Assembly (NCBI RefSeq): GCF_003865365.1
Contig: NZ_RQVR01000004.1
Coordinates: forward strand, 62,001 to 126,000
Source of the DNA: Flavobacterium macacae
Lineage (GTDB): Bacteria; Bacteroidota; Bacteroidia; Flavobacteriales; Flavobacteriaceae
Direction: 5' to 3'
DNA: 64,000 nucleotides
Shown here: piece by piece, positions 53,782 through 64,000 of the stretch
How the letters are laid out: each line of letters begins with the position of its first letter
How positions within the stretch are numbered: the first letter of the stretch is position 1
Program-made: the position numbers and the translations under genes
Notes under the pieces: generated by a model
Seen by the model: only the letters and a program-made list of their open reading frames with translations
The model's database searches: none
Told to the model about the DNA's origin: nothing

Positions 53782-55530
53782 ATGAAAGAACTTAAATATT
53801 TAAACAAATATTTCACAAAATATAAATATCATTTTTTATTAGGAATCGTTGCCACAATTATTGCCCAGATATTTTCTTTATATACGCCAAAATTAATTGG
53901 AGATTCTATAAACGCCTTGACAAATAAAAGTCTAGACAGCGAAAGTATTAAAGAGTTATTGCTTGAAAACATCATTTGGGTTTTAATCACCACGGTAATT
54001 GCGGGGATTTTGACTTTTGTAATGCGCCAGACTTTAATCGTCATGTCGCGTTATGTGGAGTTTGACCTAAAAAATGAAGTCTTCCGACAATATGAAAATT
54101 TATCCCAGAATTTTTACAAACGAAACCGGACCGGAGATTTGATGAACAGAATCAGCGAAGACGTGGGTCGCGTGAGAATGTATGTGGGTCCCGCCGTGAT
54201 GTATTCTTTAAATACGTTCATCCGTTTTGCTGTCGTGATTGTTCAAATGTCAATTATATCGCCAGAACTTACCTTATATACCGTTCTTCCATTGCCGATT
54301 TTATCTTACCTTATCTTTAAATTAAGCACTGAAATCAACGTGAGAAGCGGTATTTTCCAAGCAAATCTTTCGCAACTTTCAAGTTATACCCAAGAAGTTT
54401 TTTCTGGAATCAGAGTCATAAAAGCCTATAGCCTAGAAAATAAATCGCAAAAAGAATTTTCAGAACTATCTGAAGAAAGCCGTGATAAAAGTATGGATTT
54501 GGCAAAAACCAACGCTTTATTTGGACCTCTGATGATTTTGCTGATCGGATTGAGCAACTTGGTTGTGATCTATGTGGGAGGAATGATGTACATCAACGGC
54601 TCTATTGCCAGCATTGGTGTCATTGCAGAATTTATTTTATATGTAAACATGCTGACTTGGCCGGTTGCTTCTTTAGGATGGGTTTCTTCCATGATCCAAG
54701 AGGCCGAAGCTTCTCAAAAAAGAATCAACGAATTCTTGAAAATCCAACCTGAGATCAAGAACAAGACTGAAGAGAGCTCTTTCATCGACGGAAAAATCAC
54801 GTTCAATCATGTCAGCTTTACGTACGAAGACACCAACATTACAGCTTTAAATAATGTCAGTTTCACTATCAATAAAGGAGAAACACTGGCAATTTTAGGA
54901 AAGACTGGTTCTGGAAAATCCACCATCTTAAGCCTGATTTCAAGATTATATGATATTAAGGACGGCGTTATCACCATTGACGACCATAATATCAAGGATG
55001 TAAATCTGCACGATGTTCGAAACAGCATTGCATTTGTACCGCAGGACGCTTTCTTGTTTTCCGATTCCATTATGAACAATATCAAATTCGGGAAAGAAGA
55101 CGCTACCAAAGAAGAAGTGATGGAAGCTGCCAAAAAAGCCGTGGTCCATAACAATATTATGGGCTTCAATAACCAATATGAAACGGTTATCGGCGAACGC
55201 GGCATCACGCTTTCTGGCGGACAAAAACAGCGCGTTTCCATTGCAAGGGCAATTATCAAGGATTCAAAGATTTTGCTCTTAGATGACTGCCTGTCTGCGG
55301 TGGATACCGAAACAGAAGAAGCGATCTTGAACAACCTTTTAGAGTTCTGCAAAGACAAAACCACAATTCTTGTCAGCCACAGGGTTTCTTCAGCGAAAAA
55401 CGCCGATAAAATCATCATTCTTGACGATGGAAAAATAATACAACAAGGTTCTCATAATCAATTGGTAAACCAAGAAGGCTACTATAAAGAGCTTTATCTG
55501 AAACAACTTTCTGAAAAAGAAATACAGTAA
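53782..55530 (+). CDS. ABC exporter half, MdlA-like (Asp in place of catalytic Glu)
   Basis: A 582-residue ABC exporter half. Six membrane helices at about 15-310 and an ATPase domain at about 335-575. Walker A is GKTGSGKST and the signature LSGGQKQRVSIARAI is canonical, but Walker B reads LLLDDCLSAVD: Asp replaces the catalytic Glu. This combination is usual for the MdlA/YheI/TM287 partner of a heterodimer, whose site is degenerate. The MdlB-like gene at 21616 is the matching half by motif. The substrate is unknown. Confidence 0.92.
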   Translation: MKELKYLNKYFTKYKYHFLLGIVATIIAQIFSLYTPKLIGDSINALTNKSLDSESIKELLLENIIWVLITTVIAGILTFVMRQTLIVMSRYVEFDLKNEVFRQYENLSQNFYKRNRTGDLMNRISEDVGRVRMYVGPAVMYSLNTFIRFAVVIVQMSIISPELTLYTVLPLPILSYLIFKLSTEINVRSGIFQANLSQLSSYTQEVFSGIRVIKAYSLENKSQKEFSELSEESRDKSMDLAKTNALFGPLMILLIGLSNLVVIYVGGMMYINGSIASIGVIAEFILYVNMLTWPVASLGWVSSMIQEAEASQKRINEFLKIQPEIKNKTEESSFIDGKITFNHVSFTYEDTNITALNNVSFTINKGETLAILGKTGSGKSTILSLISRLYDIKDGVITIDDHNIKDVNLHDVRNSIAFVPQDAFLFSDSIMNNIKFGKEDATKEEVMEAAKKAVVHNNIMGFNNQYETVIGERGITLSGGQKQRVSIARAIIKDSKILLLDDCLSAVDTETEEAILNNLLEFCKDKTTILVSHRVSSAKNADKIIILDDGKIIQQGSHNQLVNQEGYYKELYLKQLSEKEIQ

Positions 55531-55605
55531 ATGTTGTTTAATTCAGCTATTTTTTAGATTTTTGGTTTCACAATAACACACACACTTAAAATTGAAAGAA
55601 GGATT

Positions 55606-55995
55606 ATGAGAGAAAATGACCTATTAGAAAAAGAAGAAATTTTTTCTAAAGTATTAAGAGCGGGAAGAAGAACTTATTTCTTCGATGTTAGAGCTACCAA
55701 GGCAGATGATTATTATATCACCATCACCGAAAGCAAAAAATTCACGGAAGAAGACGGATCATTTCACTTCAAAAAACATAAAATTTATCTTTATAAAGAA
55801 GATTTCAGCGCATTTTCAGAAATTTTAGACGAAATGACTTCGTATGTCTTAAACCACAAAGGCGAGGAAGTAATCTCTGAAAGACACCAAAAAGATTTCA
55901 AAAAAGAATTTTACTCAGAAAAACCAGAAGTTGAACTAGCAACTGCAACAGCAACTACTGCAAGTTTTACTGATATTGATTTTGACGATATTTAA
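55606..55995 (+). CDS. PUR-alpha-like nucleic-acid-binding protein (DUF3276)
   Basis: A 129-residue protein of the bacterial PUR family. The core (about 10-100) has VLRAGRRTYFFDVRATKADDYYITITESKK, split over the PUR beta-sheet, and HFKKHKIYLYKEDFSAFSEIL. The tail (about 105-129) is acidic and Thr-rich (ATATTASFTDIDFDDI). Bacteroidota and spirochaete members bind single-stranded purine-rich nucleic acid. Located 75 bp after the ABC gene and probably separately transcribed. Confidence 0.9.
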   Translation: MRENDLLEKEEIFSKVLRAGRRTYFFDVRATKADDYYITITESKKFTEEDGSFHFKKHKIYLYKEDFSAFSEILDEMTSYVLNHKGEEVISERHQKDFKKEFYSEKPEVELATATATTASFTDIDFDDI

Positions 55996-56023
55996 TATTT
56001 TTTGCTTTAAGCAATACTTACGG

Positions 56024-56058
56024 AAGCCTGAAAGTCTTATGATTTTCAGGCTTTTTTT
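56024..56058. terminator. Intrinsic terminator
   Basis: AAGCCTGAAA / TTTTCAGGCTTTTTTT stem with about a 9-nt loop; T-run follows. Serves the PUR gene and lies before the convergent CsaA-like gene. Confidence 0.8.
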
Positions 56059-56059
56059 A

Positions 56060-56413
56060 TTACCCAATCCTTAAACCATTTTCCACCTTAAAATCTGGCG
56101 CCAATAAAATCACGTCTCCTTCCTCACCTACTGCACCTAAAATCAAACATTCGCTCATAAATTTGCCAATTTGTTTTTTAGGAAAATTAACAACCGAAAC
56201 AATTTGTCTTCCCACCAAATCGGACTTTTCATAACGTTTCGTGATTTGTGCAGACGTTTTCCTGATTCCAACTTCAGAACCAAAATCAATTGTCAATTGA
56301 AACGCCGGCTTTCTAGCTTCGGGAAAATCATTGGCTTCCAAGATAGTTCCCACTCGCATTTCTACTTTTTCAAATGCTTCCCAAGTCAAATTATTTTCAG
56401 TTTCTGGATTCAT
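56060..56413 (-). CDS. tRNA-binding (EMAP/CsaA-like) protein
   Basis: A 117-residue OB-fold protein of the CsaA/YgjH group. Recognisable blocks: FEKVEMRVGTILEANDFPEARKPAF, over the first two strands, then IVSVVNFPKKQIGKFMSECL and LLAPDFKVENGLRIG. CsaA binds tRNA and has been linked to protein secretion and chaperone activity in Bacillus. No partner gene is adjacent. Confidence 0.9.
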   Translation of the reverse strand: MNPETENNLTWEAFEKVEMRVGTILEANDFPEARKPAFQLTIDFGSEVGIRKTSAQITKRYEKSDLVGRQIVSVVNFPKKQIGKFMSECLILGAVGEEGDVILLAPDFKVENGLRIG

Positions 56414-56495
56414 GGTAGAGTTTGATTAATGATAAATCCAAAGTTCGAGAATTTCTCTTTATATTTAAGACTTAAAAGCTATAATTCAGAAAAAT

Positions 56496-57050
56496 ATGTC
56501 AAAAACGCCTTCTAATAGGTTGCCCCTTAAAACAAAAGCGCCACAGTTTCGCCTGAAAGACACGAATTCAAATTTTCATTATTCGTTTGAAGATTTAAAA
56601 GGCAAAAAGGGAACTTTGGTTATTTTTACCAGCAATGATTGTCCGTATGTGATCCATGCGTTGCCCGAAATTTTGATGATTTCTGGAGATTACAAAGTGC
56701 AAGGCCTCGGAATCATTGCCATAAACAGTAATGACGCCGTTAAACAGCCACAAGACAGCGCTAAAATGATGGCCGAATTTGCTTTCAAGCACAATTTTGA
56801 TTTCCCTTATCTATATGACGAAAGTCAAGAAGTCGCAAAAGCATTGGATGTTGCGTGCACGCCTGATTTTTATCTTTTTGACACAGAAGAAAAATTAGTT
56901 TATCGCGGACAGCTAGACGACTCCAGGCCTTCTAACGGAATCACTTTAAGCGGAAGCGATTTAAGAAACGCCATTGACGCTTTGATTTACAACCGCAGTT
57001 TTTCTGAAATGCAAAAACCAAGTTCGGGTTGCCCTATTAAGTGGAAATAA
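56496..57050 (+). CDS. Redoxin/thioredoxin-like protein
   Basis: A 184-residue AhpC/TSA-like protein without signal peptide. The fold is shown by FRLKDTNSNFHYSFEDLKGKKG, VIFTSNDCPYVIHALPEI and ALDVACTPDFYLFDTEEKLVYRG; the potential active Cys is in NDCPYV, with no second Cys in a CxxC arrangement. The motif ACTPDF includes the cis-Pro. Families with NDCPYV-type centres are often annotated as thioredoxin family protein; the reductant and substrate are unknown. Confidence 0.85.
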   Translation: MSKTPSNRLPLKTKAPQFRLKDTNSNFHYSFEDLKGKKGTLVIFTSNDCPYVIHALPEILMISGDYKVQGLGIIAINSNDAVKQPQDSAKMMAEFAFKHNFDFPYLYDESQEVAKALDVACTPDFYLFDTEEKLVYRGQLDDSRPSNGITLSGSDLRNAIDALIYNRSFSEMQKPSSGCPIKWK

Positions 57051-57052
57051 AT

Positions 57053-57589
57053 TTATTTCCTTTCTAAAACAATATCAATCGGGCGATTCCCTTTTGGGCC
57101 AAATTGCACTTCGCGCGCTTTGCTTGAACACAAAACATACATATTATAAGGCGCTAATTTCACAAATTGCGTTTTAAAACTCCCATTTAAATCGCCGTCA
57201 ACATCTTCAATTTTTACGCTAAAATCATCAGCCGGAAAAGTACTTTTAACCGAAAGCAAATAGTGATCCTTGGCAAAAGGAAAATTCCAGCGTTCTTTTG
57301 AAACCTTTGACCCTGCCGTAATTTTTTTGCCGTTATCGTCAACTTTATAATTAGATGTAAATAGCATCGGCTTTTCCGAATCGACCCAACTGAATTCATT
57401 TTTTGCGTTGACAATTTCGATTCCCAAAGCATTCACAATCGAAATTTTCAAGCCGTGGACCGATTCTATTTTACCAGATTCGTGAACGTTTAAAACAAAA
57501 TACGAATTAAAATCATAACCGCAATGTACCGGAATTTGAGCTTTGGCGGAAAAAGAAAGCAGCAAAAAAAGAAAAAGTAAATAACGCAT
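57053..57589 (-). CDS. Hypothetical secreted protein
   Basis: A 178-residue protein with a signal peptide (MRYLLFLFLLLSFSAKAQ) and a beta-rich mature part with one Cys near its start (VHCGYDFNSYFVLNVHESG) and another near the end (MYVLCSSKARE). No known family is recognised. It stops 2 bp from the redoxin stop in convergent orientation. Confidence 0.7.
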   Translation of the reverse strand: MRYLLFLFLLLSFSAKAQIPVHCGYDFNSYFVLNVHESGKIESVHGLKISIVNALGIEIVNAKNEFSWVDSEKPMLFTSNYKVDDNGKKITAGSKVSKERWNFPFAKDHYLLSVKSTFPADDFSVKIEDVDGDLNGSFKTQFVKLAPYNMYVLCSSKAREVQFGPKGNRPIDIVLERK

Positions 57590-57638
57590 ACGAATAATTT
57601 ATAACAGCAAAAATACAAAAGCAAAATGATTCCAAATA

Positions 57639-57668
57639 AAAAAGCACCCTGAAATAGAGTGCTTTTAA
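57639..57668 (-). terminator. Terminator after the immunophilin gene
   Basis: AAAAGCAC / GTGCTTTT stem around a 12-nt loop; on the minus strand a T-run follows. Confidence 0.7.
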
Positions 57669-57686
57669 ATATAATTTAGAATGTGA

Positions 57687-58619
57687 TTATTTCACGTCCA
57701 TTAATTCTACGTCGAAAATCAAAGTAGCATTTGGCGGAATTGCGCCCCCAGCGCCACGAGATCCGTAACCCAAGTGTGATGGAATAACGAAACGCGCTTT
57801 GTCACCTACTTGCAACAATGCGATGCCTTCATCCCATCCTTCGATTACATTTCCTCTTCCTAATGGAAATTCAATTGGTTTTTTTCTTGGGTAGGAAGAA
57901 TCAAACACTTTTCCGTCTTCCAATTGTCCGGTGTAGTGAACTGAAACCGTTTTACCGTTTTCTGCTTTTTTACCGTTTCCTTTTTGGATCATTTTATAAC
58001 GAAGGCCGCTTTCTGTTTTATCAAAACCTGCAGCCAATTTTTCCATTTGCGCTTCTGCGTCTTCTTTTACTTTCGCTTCGCGTTTTGCACGAGAACCTTC
58101 AAAAGTTCTAAACGCTTCTACAGCATTCCAAGCTTTTGCTTCTTCCCCTTCGCGAACGATTTCAAGGCTTTCAATTTCGTCACCTTGCGCAATTGCATCA
58201 ACAACATCCTGTCCTTCAACAACGTGGCCAAAAACAGTATGCTTGTTATCTAACCAGTCCGTTGGAATGTGCGTGATGAAAAACTGTGACCCGTTTGAAC
58301 CTGGACCAGAGTTTGCCATAGACAAAACTCCCGGGCGGTTGTGTTTCAATTCTGGGTGAAATTCATCATCAAATTGGTAACCCGGACCGCCTGTTCCAGT
58401 TCCTTGTGGACAACCGCCTTGAACCATAAAATCAGGAATAACACGGTGGAATTTTAATCCGTCGTAAAACGGTTTTCCCTGTGGTCTTGATTTGTTTTCT
58501 AAATTTCCTTCTGCCAATGCAACAAAGTTTCCAACAGTTCCTGGCGTTTTATCATGCGTTAATTTCACTAAAATCGACCCCTTTGGAGTATTGAATTTTG
58601 CGTATATTCCGTTTTCCAT
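57687..58619 (-). CDS. Cyclophilin-FKBP fusion peptidyl-prolyl isomerase
   Basis: A 310-residue dual-domain isomerase. The ATG at 58619 is used because TAnnTTTG at 58644-58651 precludes the upstream TTG. A cyclophilin domain spans about 3-150 (FHRVIPDFMVQGGCPQGTG, NGSQFFITHIPTDWLDNKHT), then a charged helical linker (about 160-195, EGSRAKREAKVKEDAEAQME) and an FKBP domain (about 200-310; VSVHYTGQLEDGKVFDSSYP, VIEGWDEGIALLQVGDKARF). Such fusions, named CFBP dual-family immunophilins, are known in Flavobacterium. No signal peptide, so it is expected in the cytoplasm. Confidence 0.93.
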   Translation of the reverse strand: MENGIYAKFNTPKGSILVKLTHDKTPGTVGNFVALAEGNLENKSRPQGKPFYDGLKFHRVIPDFMVQGGCPQGTGTGGPGYQFDDEFHPELKHNRPGVLSMANSGPGSNGSQFFITHIPTDWLDNKHTVFGHVVEGQDVVDAIAQGDEIESLEIVREGEEAKAWNAVEAFRTFEGSRAKREAKVKEDAEAQMEKLAAGFDKTESGLRYKMIQKGNGKKAENGKTVSVHYTGQLEDGKVFDSSYPRKKPIEFPLGRGNVIEGWDEGIALLQVGDKARFVIPSHLGYGSRGAGGAIPPNATLIFDVELMDVK

Positions 58620-58643
58620 TTTATTTGTTTTATTTTGAATAGG

Positions 58644-58651
58644 CAAAATTA
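58644..58651 (-). promoter_or_regulatory. Promoter -7 element (TAATTTTG)
   Basis: Minus-strand TAATTTTG followed by C, 24 bp before the ATG at 58619. Confidence 0.55.
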
Positions 58652-58777
58652 CGAATTAAAATGTAAAAATAAATACAAATTACACTTGTAAGTGAAACAA
58701 ACAAACTTGATATTTGCTTAAATTTGCATCACAGAAAAATTAAATTATCTGTTTATAGAACCTAAACGTCCCACCTT

Positions 58778-59227
58778 ATGAACAGTGTTTTTCATCCAGA
58801 AGGAAACCAAAAAATCATCGAGCGTATCAACAGCCTGACCGCGATAACCCACAACGAATGGGGAACCATGAATGTAAGCCAAATGCTGGTTCATTGCCAA
58901 ATGCCCATTAAGGTTGCGTTTGGAGAAATGCAAATAAAAGTAGGTTTTTTAACCTCTTTCTTTGCTAAATTCATGAAAAAAAGTTTTACCGGTGAAACTC
59001 CTTTGAGACGAGATCTGCCCACTGCAAAAGAATTTATAGTAAAAGGGCATCCTGATTTTGAAAAATCAAAAAAGAGCCTGATTTTGATGATTGCTAAATT
59101 TTCAGAAGAAGGCCCAGCTTCTATAAAAAATAAAAAGCATCCTTTTTTTGGGGAGCTAAATGATGACGAATGGGGACATTTGCATTGGAAACATTTGGAC
59201 CACCATTTAAAGCAATTTGGCGCTTAA
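58778..59227 (+). CDS. DUF1569 family protein
   Basis: A 149-residue protein of DUF1569, with a DinB-like helical fold: LTAITHNEWGTMNVSQMLVH and the final HLHWKHLDHHLKQFG contribute His residues that may bind metal as in DinB-like proteins. DinB relatives include thiol-dependent transferases; the substrate here is unknown. It stands alone before trmD. Confidence 0.8.
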   Translation: MNSVFHPEGNQKIIERINSLTAITHNEWGTMNVSQMLVHCQMPIKVAFGEMQIKVGFLTSFFAKFMKKSFTGETPLRRDLPTAKEFIVKGHPDFEKSKKSLILMIAKFSEEGPASIKNKKHPFFGELNDDEWGHLHWKHLDHHLKQFGA

Positions 59228-59302
59228 CAAAAATAATTTTATTTCGAATTTATGATTTCACGATAGCAAAAATCATAAATTTATAAATCACAAATTCTTC
59301 AC

Positions 59303-59980
59303 ATGAGGATCGATATTATCACGTTACTTCCCGACTTATTACGAAGCCCTTTTGAAGCTTCTATTATGAAAAGAGCCATTGATAAAGGCTTGGTGGAAGT
59401 TCATTTTCACAATTTAAGAGATTACACAACCAACAAGCAGAAAAGCGTTGACGACTATCAATTTGGCGGTGGCGCCGGAATGGTAATGAACATCCAGCCG
59501 ATTGACGATTGCATTTCGTTTTTAAAAAGTGAGCGTTCTTATGACGAAATTATTTATATGACGCCTGACGGGGAAACGTTGAACCAAGGAATGGCCAACC
59601 AAATGTCGTCTCTTGAAAACATAATTATTCTTTGCGGTCATTATAAAGGCGTGGACCAGAGAGTGCGCGATCATTTTATTACCAAGGAAATTTCTATTGG
59701 AGATTATGTTTTATCTGGCGGAGAATTAGGCGCGATTGTTTTATCAGATGCTTTAATTCGTTTGATTCCTGGAGTTCTGACAGACGAAACTTCCGCTTTG
59801 ACGGATAGTTTCCAAGATAATTTGCTTTCGCCACCAATTTACACAAGACCGGCAGAGTATAAAGGTTGGAAAGTTCCAGATGTTTTGCTAAGCGGTCACG
59901 CCAAAAAAATTGAGCAATGGCGCGAAGATATGGCATTTGAACACACTAAAAATAGAAGACCGGATTTGCTTGATAGATAA
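59303..59980 (+). CDS. trmD: tRNA (guanine37-N1)-methyltransferase
   Basis: A 225-residue SPOUT enzyme that methylates G37 next to the anticodon and so prevents frameshifting. [32 protein letters not shown] and [16 protein letters not shown] form the SAM-binding knot. Length fits the family. In many bacteria trmD precedes rplS directly; here a broken gene lies between. Confidence 0.96.
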   Translation: MRIDIITLLPDLLRSPFEASIMKRAIDKGLVEVHFHNLRDYTTNKQKSVDDYQFGGGAGMVMNIQPIDDCISFLKSERSYDEIIYMTPDGETLNQGMANQMSSLENIIILCGHYKGVDQRVRDHFITKEISIGDYVLSGGELGAIVLSDALIRLIPGVLTDETSALTDSFQDNLLSPPIYTRPAEYKGWKVPDVLLSGHAKKIEQWREDMAFEHTKNRRPDLLDR

Positions 59981-60058
59981 TAATTACGAATTTGAAATTA
60001 CGAATTACCACAGATGCAGATTTTAAGCCTTTCATTTTATTGGAATAATTCGTAATTA
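59981..60058. repeat. 12-bp inverted repeat after trmD
   Basis: TAATTACGAATT (59981-59992) and AATTCGTAATTA (60047-60058) are perfect complements 54 bp apart; a further AATTACGAATTA lies at 59996-60007. Low G+C and no T-run. Confidence 0.6.
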
Positions 60059-60071
60059 ATTTCTTTAGAAG

Positions 60072-60575
60072 AAAAACTCATAATTATGAAATTTCCAATT
60101 ATTAATATATCTGTTGAAAAATGGAATGACAACGAAGATATGTCAGAATATATATCTTATGACAAATTTATTTATACAAACGAAGATTCTGTATTTGATA
60201 AATAATATAAGAATATGTTATTTTGTGATAGTAACGGTGTATTATTTCTTGCCATTAGAAAATCTGAAATCAAAGAAAAATGGAGAATTTGGCTAAAGTT
60301 CATACCTAATGTTTGGAAATTTGAAGTCATTTTTAAACAAACTCCTAATGAAATGAATACAGAAGAATTAAGAGAATATTTTCTTGCTAGAATTTCTGAA
60401 TTAAAAAAAACAAATTCTCGAGAAGAATGGATTCAAAGTGTAAAAAATGCTAAGAGTCATTTTGAAATTATTCACGGAACCGAAAAAAAATATTGATTGT
60501 TCTTTTTAAAGTTTGTTTTACATTTTTTCTTAATTCAAAAATCTTCTATCAAATTAAAGAAAAAAACTCATAATT
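60072..60575. repeat. 14-bp direct repeats flanking the broken gene
   Basis: AAAAACTCATAATT occurs at 60072-60085 and 60562-60575, 490 bp apart, on both sides of the pseudogene. A 14-bp tandem pair CATAATTCATAACT follows at 60569-60596. Confidence 0.65.
60086..60496 (+). pseudogene. Hypothetical gene interrupted by an in-frame stop
   Basis: An ATG at 60086 opens MKFPIINISVEKWNDNEDMS and continues to a TAA at 60203-60205. The same frame then continues YKNMLFCDSNGVLFLAIRKS through to a stop at 60494-60496. Without the TAA it would encode 136 residues with uniform composition (charged, aromatic-rich, no signal). A single substitution (for instance CAA, AAA or GAA to TAA) explains the break; a sequencing error is possible. 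The second part has an internal ATG (60215) and could be expressed. No family recognised. Located between trmD and rplS and flanked by 14-bp direct repeats. Confidence 0.65.
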
Positions 60576-60601
60576 CATAACTCATAATTCATAACTTTTT
60601 A

Positions 60602-60609
60602 TACCTTTG
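60602..60609 (+). promoter_or_regulatory. Promoter -7 element (TACCTTTG) of rplS
   Basis: TACCTTTG followed by C, 72 bp before the rplS ATG at 60682, leaving a structured leader. Confidence 0.65.
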
Positions 60610-60614
60610 CACCC

Positions 60615-60681
60615 ACTTTGGACCAACCTCTGGCGAAATGCGCGTATGTTGCTCTAATGAAACACTTTAAATCAAACAAAA
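60615..60681 (+). ncRNA. Structured leader of rplS, probable L19 autoregulatory element
   Basis: About 67 nt of untranslated RNA. CAAC (60624-60627) pairs with GTTG (60648-60651), enclosing GCG (60633-60635) with CGC (60641-60643). It is more G+C-rich than the surroundings. L19-Flavobacteria leaders are a described class of ribosomal-protein leader RNA as far as I recall; membership is not verified here. Function is inferred: L19 binding would lower expression. Confidence 0.5.
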
Positions 60682-61032
60682 ATGGCAGATTTGATGAAAT
60701 TCGTTAATGACGAATTTGTTACAAGAAAAGATTTCCCAACTTTCGGAGCTGGAGACACAATCACAGTTTACTACGAAATTAAAGAGGGTGAAAAAACAAG
60801 AACTCAGTTCTTCAAAGGAGTTGTAATCCAAAGAAGAGGTGCTGGAGCAACTGAAACTTTTACAATCCGTAAAATGTCAGGAGCTGTAGGTGTTGAGCGT
60901 ATCTTCCCAGTGAATATGCCAGCTTTGCAAAAAGTTGAAATCAACAAAACAGGTAAAGTTCGTAGAGCAAGAATTTTCTACTTCAGAGAACTTACTGGTA
61001 AAAAAGCAAAAATTAAAGACAGAAGAAGATAG
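60682..61032 (+). CDS. rplS: 50S ribosomal protein L19
   Basis: A 116-residue ribosomal protein (bL19) at the subunit interface. Family blocks are present: DTITVYYEIKEGEKTRTQFF, KGVVIQRRGAGATETFTIRK, GVGVERIFPVNMPALQKVE (with V for the usual variation) and RRARIFYFRELTGKKAKIKD. It is monocistronic, with its own promoter, structured leader and terminator. Confidence 0.97.
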   Translation: MADLMKFVNDEFVTRKDFPTFGAGDTITVYYEIKEGEKTRTQFFKGVVIQRRGAGATETFTIRKMSGAVGVERIFPVNMPALQKVEINKTGKVRRARIFYFRELTGKKAKIKDRRR

Positions 61033-61050
61033 TCAGCTATCTTTTTTTTA

Positions 61051-61085
61051 TAAAAAATCCCGATGTATGTCGGGATTTTTTTTTG
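61051..61085 (+). terminator. Intrinsic terminator of rplS
   Basis: AAAAAATCCCGA / TCGGGATTTTTTTTT around a short loop, directly after the gene. Confidence 0.85.
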
Positions 61086-61211
61086 CATTAATATTTATCA
61101 GATTTTATTTTTGAACATTCATTCGGTGAATGTTTCGTTTCTCGCCATGAATTTCGGCAATTTATTCACGTCATGATTCGCAAGTTTCCAGAGATTCCAG
61201 AAACTTTCTCA

Positions 61212-61290
61212 AATAGCCCCGATTGAAGTAAAAATCCTTTTGTGGTGTTTTTCCGCACCGCAAAAGATTGCAACAAAAAGCGGGAATTGA
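61212..61290 (+). repeat. Dispersed structured repeat, copy 3
   Basis: Begins AATAGCCCCGATTG and ends AAAGCGGGAATTG. The central stem CTTTTG-GGTG pairs with CACC-CAAAAG (61237-61266), with one G-T pair kept. CCCG pairs with CGGG. The stem sequences differ from copies 1, 2 and 4 while pairing is preserved. Confidence 0.7.
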
Positions 61291-61433
61291 GCCTCCCGAA
61301 AAAACCTAAAAGTTTGACTTCTAGTAAAAATTCTACGTTAAAATTAGAATGGTTTTTATCGATTTCTCAATTATTAAACTTTTAATTGTCAATTTCTTAA
61401 ATCAAACGATTTCGAGGTATTGAAATTCTATAA

Positions 61434-63722
<2,289 letters not shown>

Positions 63723-63741
63723 GCTAAATTTATATTTTATA

Positions 63742-63773
63742 GAAAAGACGACTTTAAACGGTCGTCTTTTTTT
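63742..63773 (+). terminator. Intrinsic terminator of icd
   Basis: AAAAGACGAC / GTCGTCTTTT around about 8 nt, followed by T-run. Confidence 0.85.
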
Positions 63774-63842
63774 ATATTTACATTTGAAAATAGTAAAAAT
63801 CGAAAGCTCTGAACCTTTCACCCAAAACCTTAAACCCATAAA

Positions 63843-64000
63843 ATGTCCTCACACCACATCGTTCGCGACGACCAAGAACCCGCTTTAATCATTGCCAATG
63901 GCGCTTCGTGCAACAATGAATTATTGGGACAATTATTAGAATGGTCGCCATTGGTGATCGTTTTAGATTCAGCAATCGAACGTGTTTTAGAATTAGGCAT
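63843..64000 (+). CDS. Probable thiamine pyrophosphokinase, 3' end outside window
   Basis: Only the first 52 codons are present; the frame is open to the window end. The start MSSHHIVRDDQEPALIIANG (ATG 63843), with NNELLGQLLEWSPLVIVLDS, resembles the thiamine pyrophosphokinase N-terminus of Bacteroidota, where a nucleotide-binding IIANGA segment is followed by the LDGA/LDSA strand. Such enzymes phosphorylate thiamine to thiamine diphosphate. Only the N-terminus is visible, so the call is moderate. Confidence 0.6.
   Translation, partial: MSSHHIVRDDQEPALIIANGASCNNELLGQLLEWSPLVIVLDSAIERVLELG

Overview
The window looks like a chromosomal segment of a Flavobacterium-type bacterium (Bacteroidota, Flavobacteriia). 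This rests on A+T-rich sequence, the Bacteroidota promoter element TAnnTTTG in front of many genes, A-rich rather than GGAGG translation start regions, secreted proteins with C-terminal type IX secretion (T9SS) sorting domains, a TonB receptor with a carboxypeptidase-regulatory-like N-terminus, a GH97 enzyme, a Rho factor with a long disordered insert, and a DUF3276/PUR protein. There is no phage, insertion sequence, integrase, rRNA operon, recognisable tRNA or CRISPR array. The genome species cannot be fixed from the window alone.

Layout. 0-4 kb: an SRPBCC protein cut by the window edge, then an ECF sigma / membrane anti-sigma-like / secreted Spy-like trio and a BNR-repeat lipoprotein. 4-9 kb: TonB siderophore receptor, PepSY membrane protein and AraC regulator (iron uptake). 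9-17 kb: Ser/Thr/Arg-rich secreted protein, rRNA methyltransferase, tandem secreted endonucleases, a methyltransferase, Rho and a DUF4293 protein. 17-25 kb: a response regulator / small protein / TPR histidine kinase unit, a phosphoesterase, truA, an ABC exporter half, a COX1-like small membrane protein and two divergent stand-alone receivers (one lacking its phospho-acceptor Asp). 25-31 kb: GH97, PH-domain protein, small membrane proteins, a candidate small RNA and an MBL hydrolase. 31-45 kb: rdgB, DEAD-box helicase, TrmH-type methylase, a second ECF sigma/anti-sigma pair, a zinc-less sirtuin, purB, a KefF/KefC-like pair, guaB and mvaB. 45-54 kb: satD-DUF3307, pyrD, HD protein, pepT, nusB-DUF1573-yajC and an amino-acid dehydrogenase. 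54-64 kb: a second ABC exporter half, PUR protein, CsaA-like protein, a cyclophilin-FKBP fusion, trmD, a broken gene, rplS, monomeric icd and the start of a probable thiamine pyrophosphokinase gene.

Most genes are core housekeeping. The less ordinary signals are mainly non-coding: (1) four TTAC-N8-GTAA operator-like palindromes at an exact 28-bp period between mvaB and satD; (2) a candidate small RNA at about 29637-29698 with a TTG-N19-TAnnTTTGC promoter and a terminator-like hairpin; (3) four copies of a structured dispersed repeat with covarying stems. The SatD protein also carries motifs that resemble a nucleotidyl-cyclase/GGDEF-type palm fused to a helix-turn-helix and is translationally coupled to a DUF3307 membrane protein. 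With the operator array this makes a compact regulatory module, and it is my best candidate for an undescribed system.
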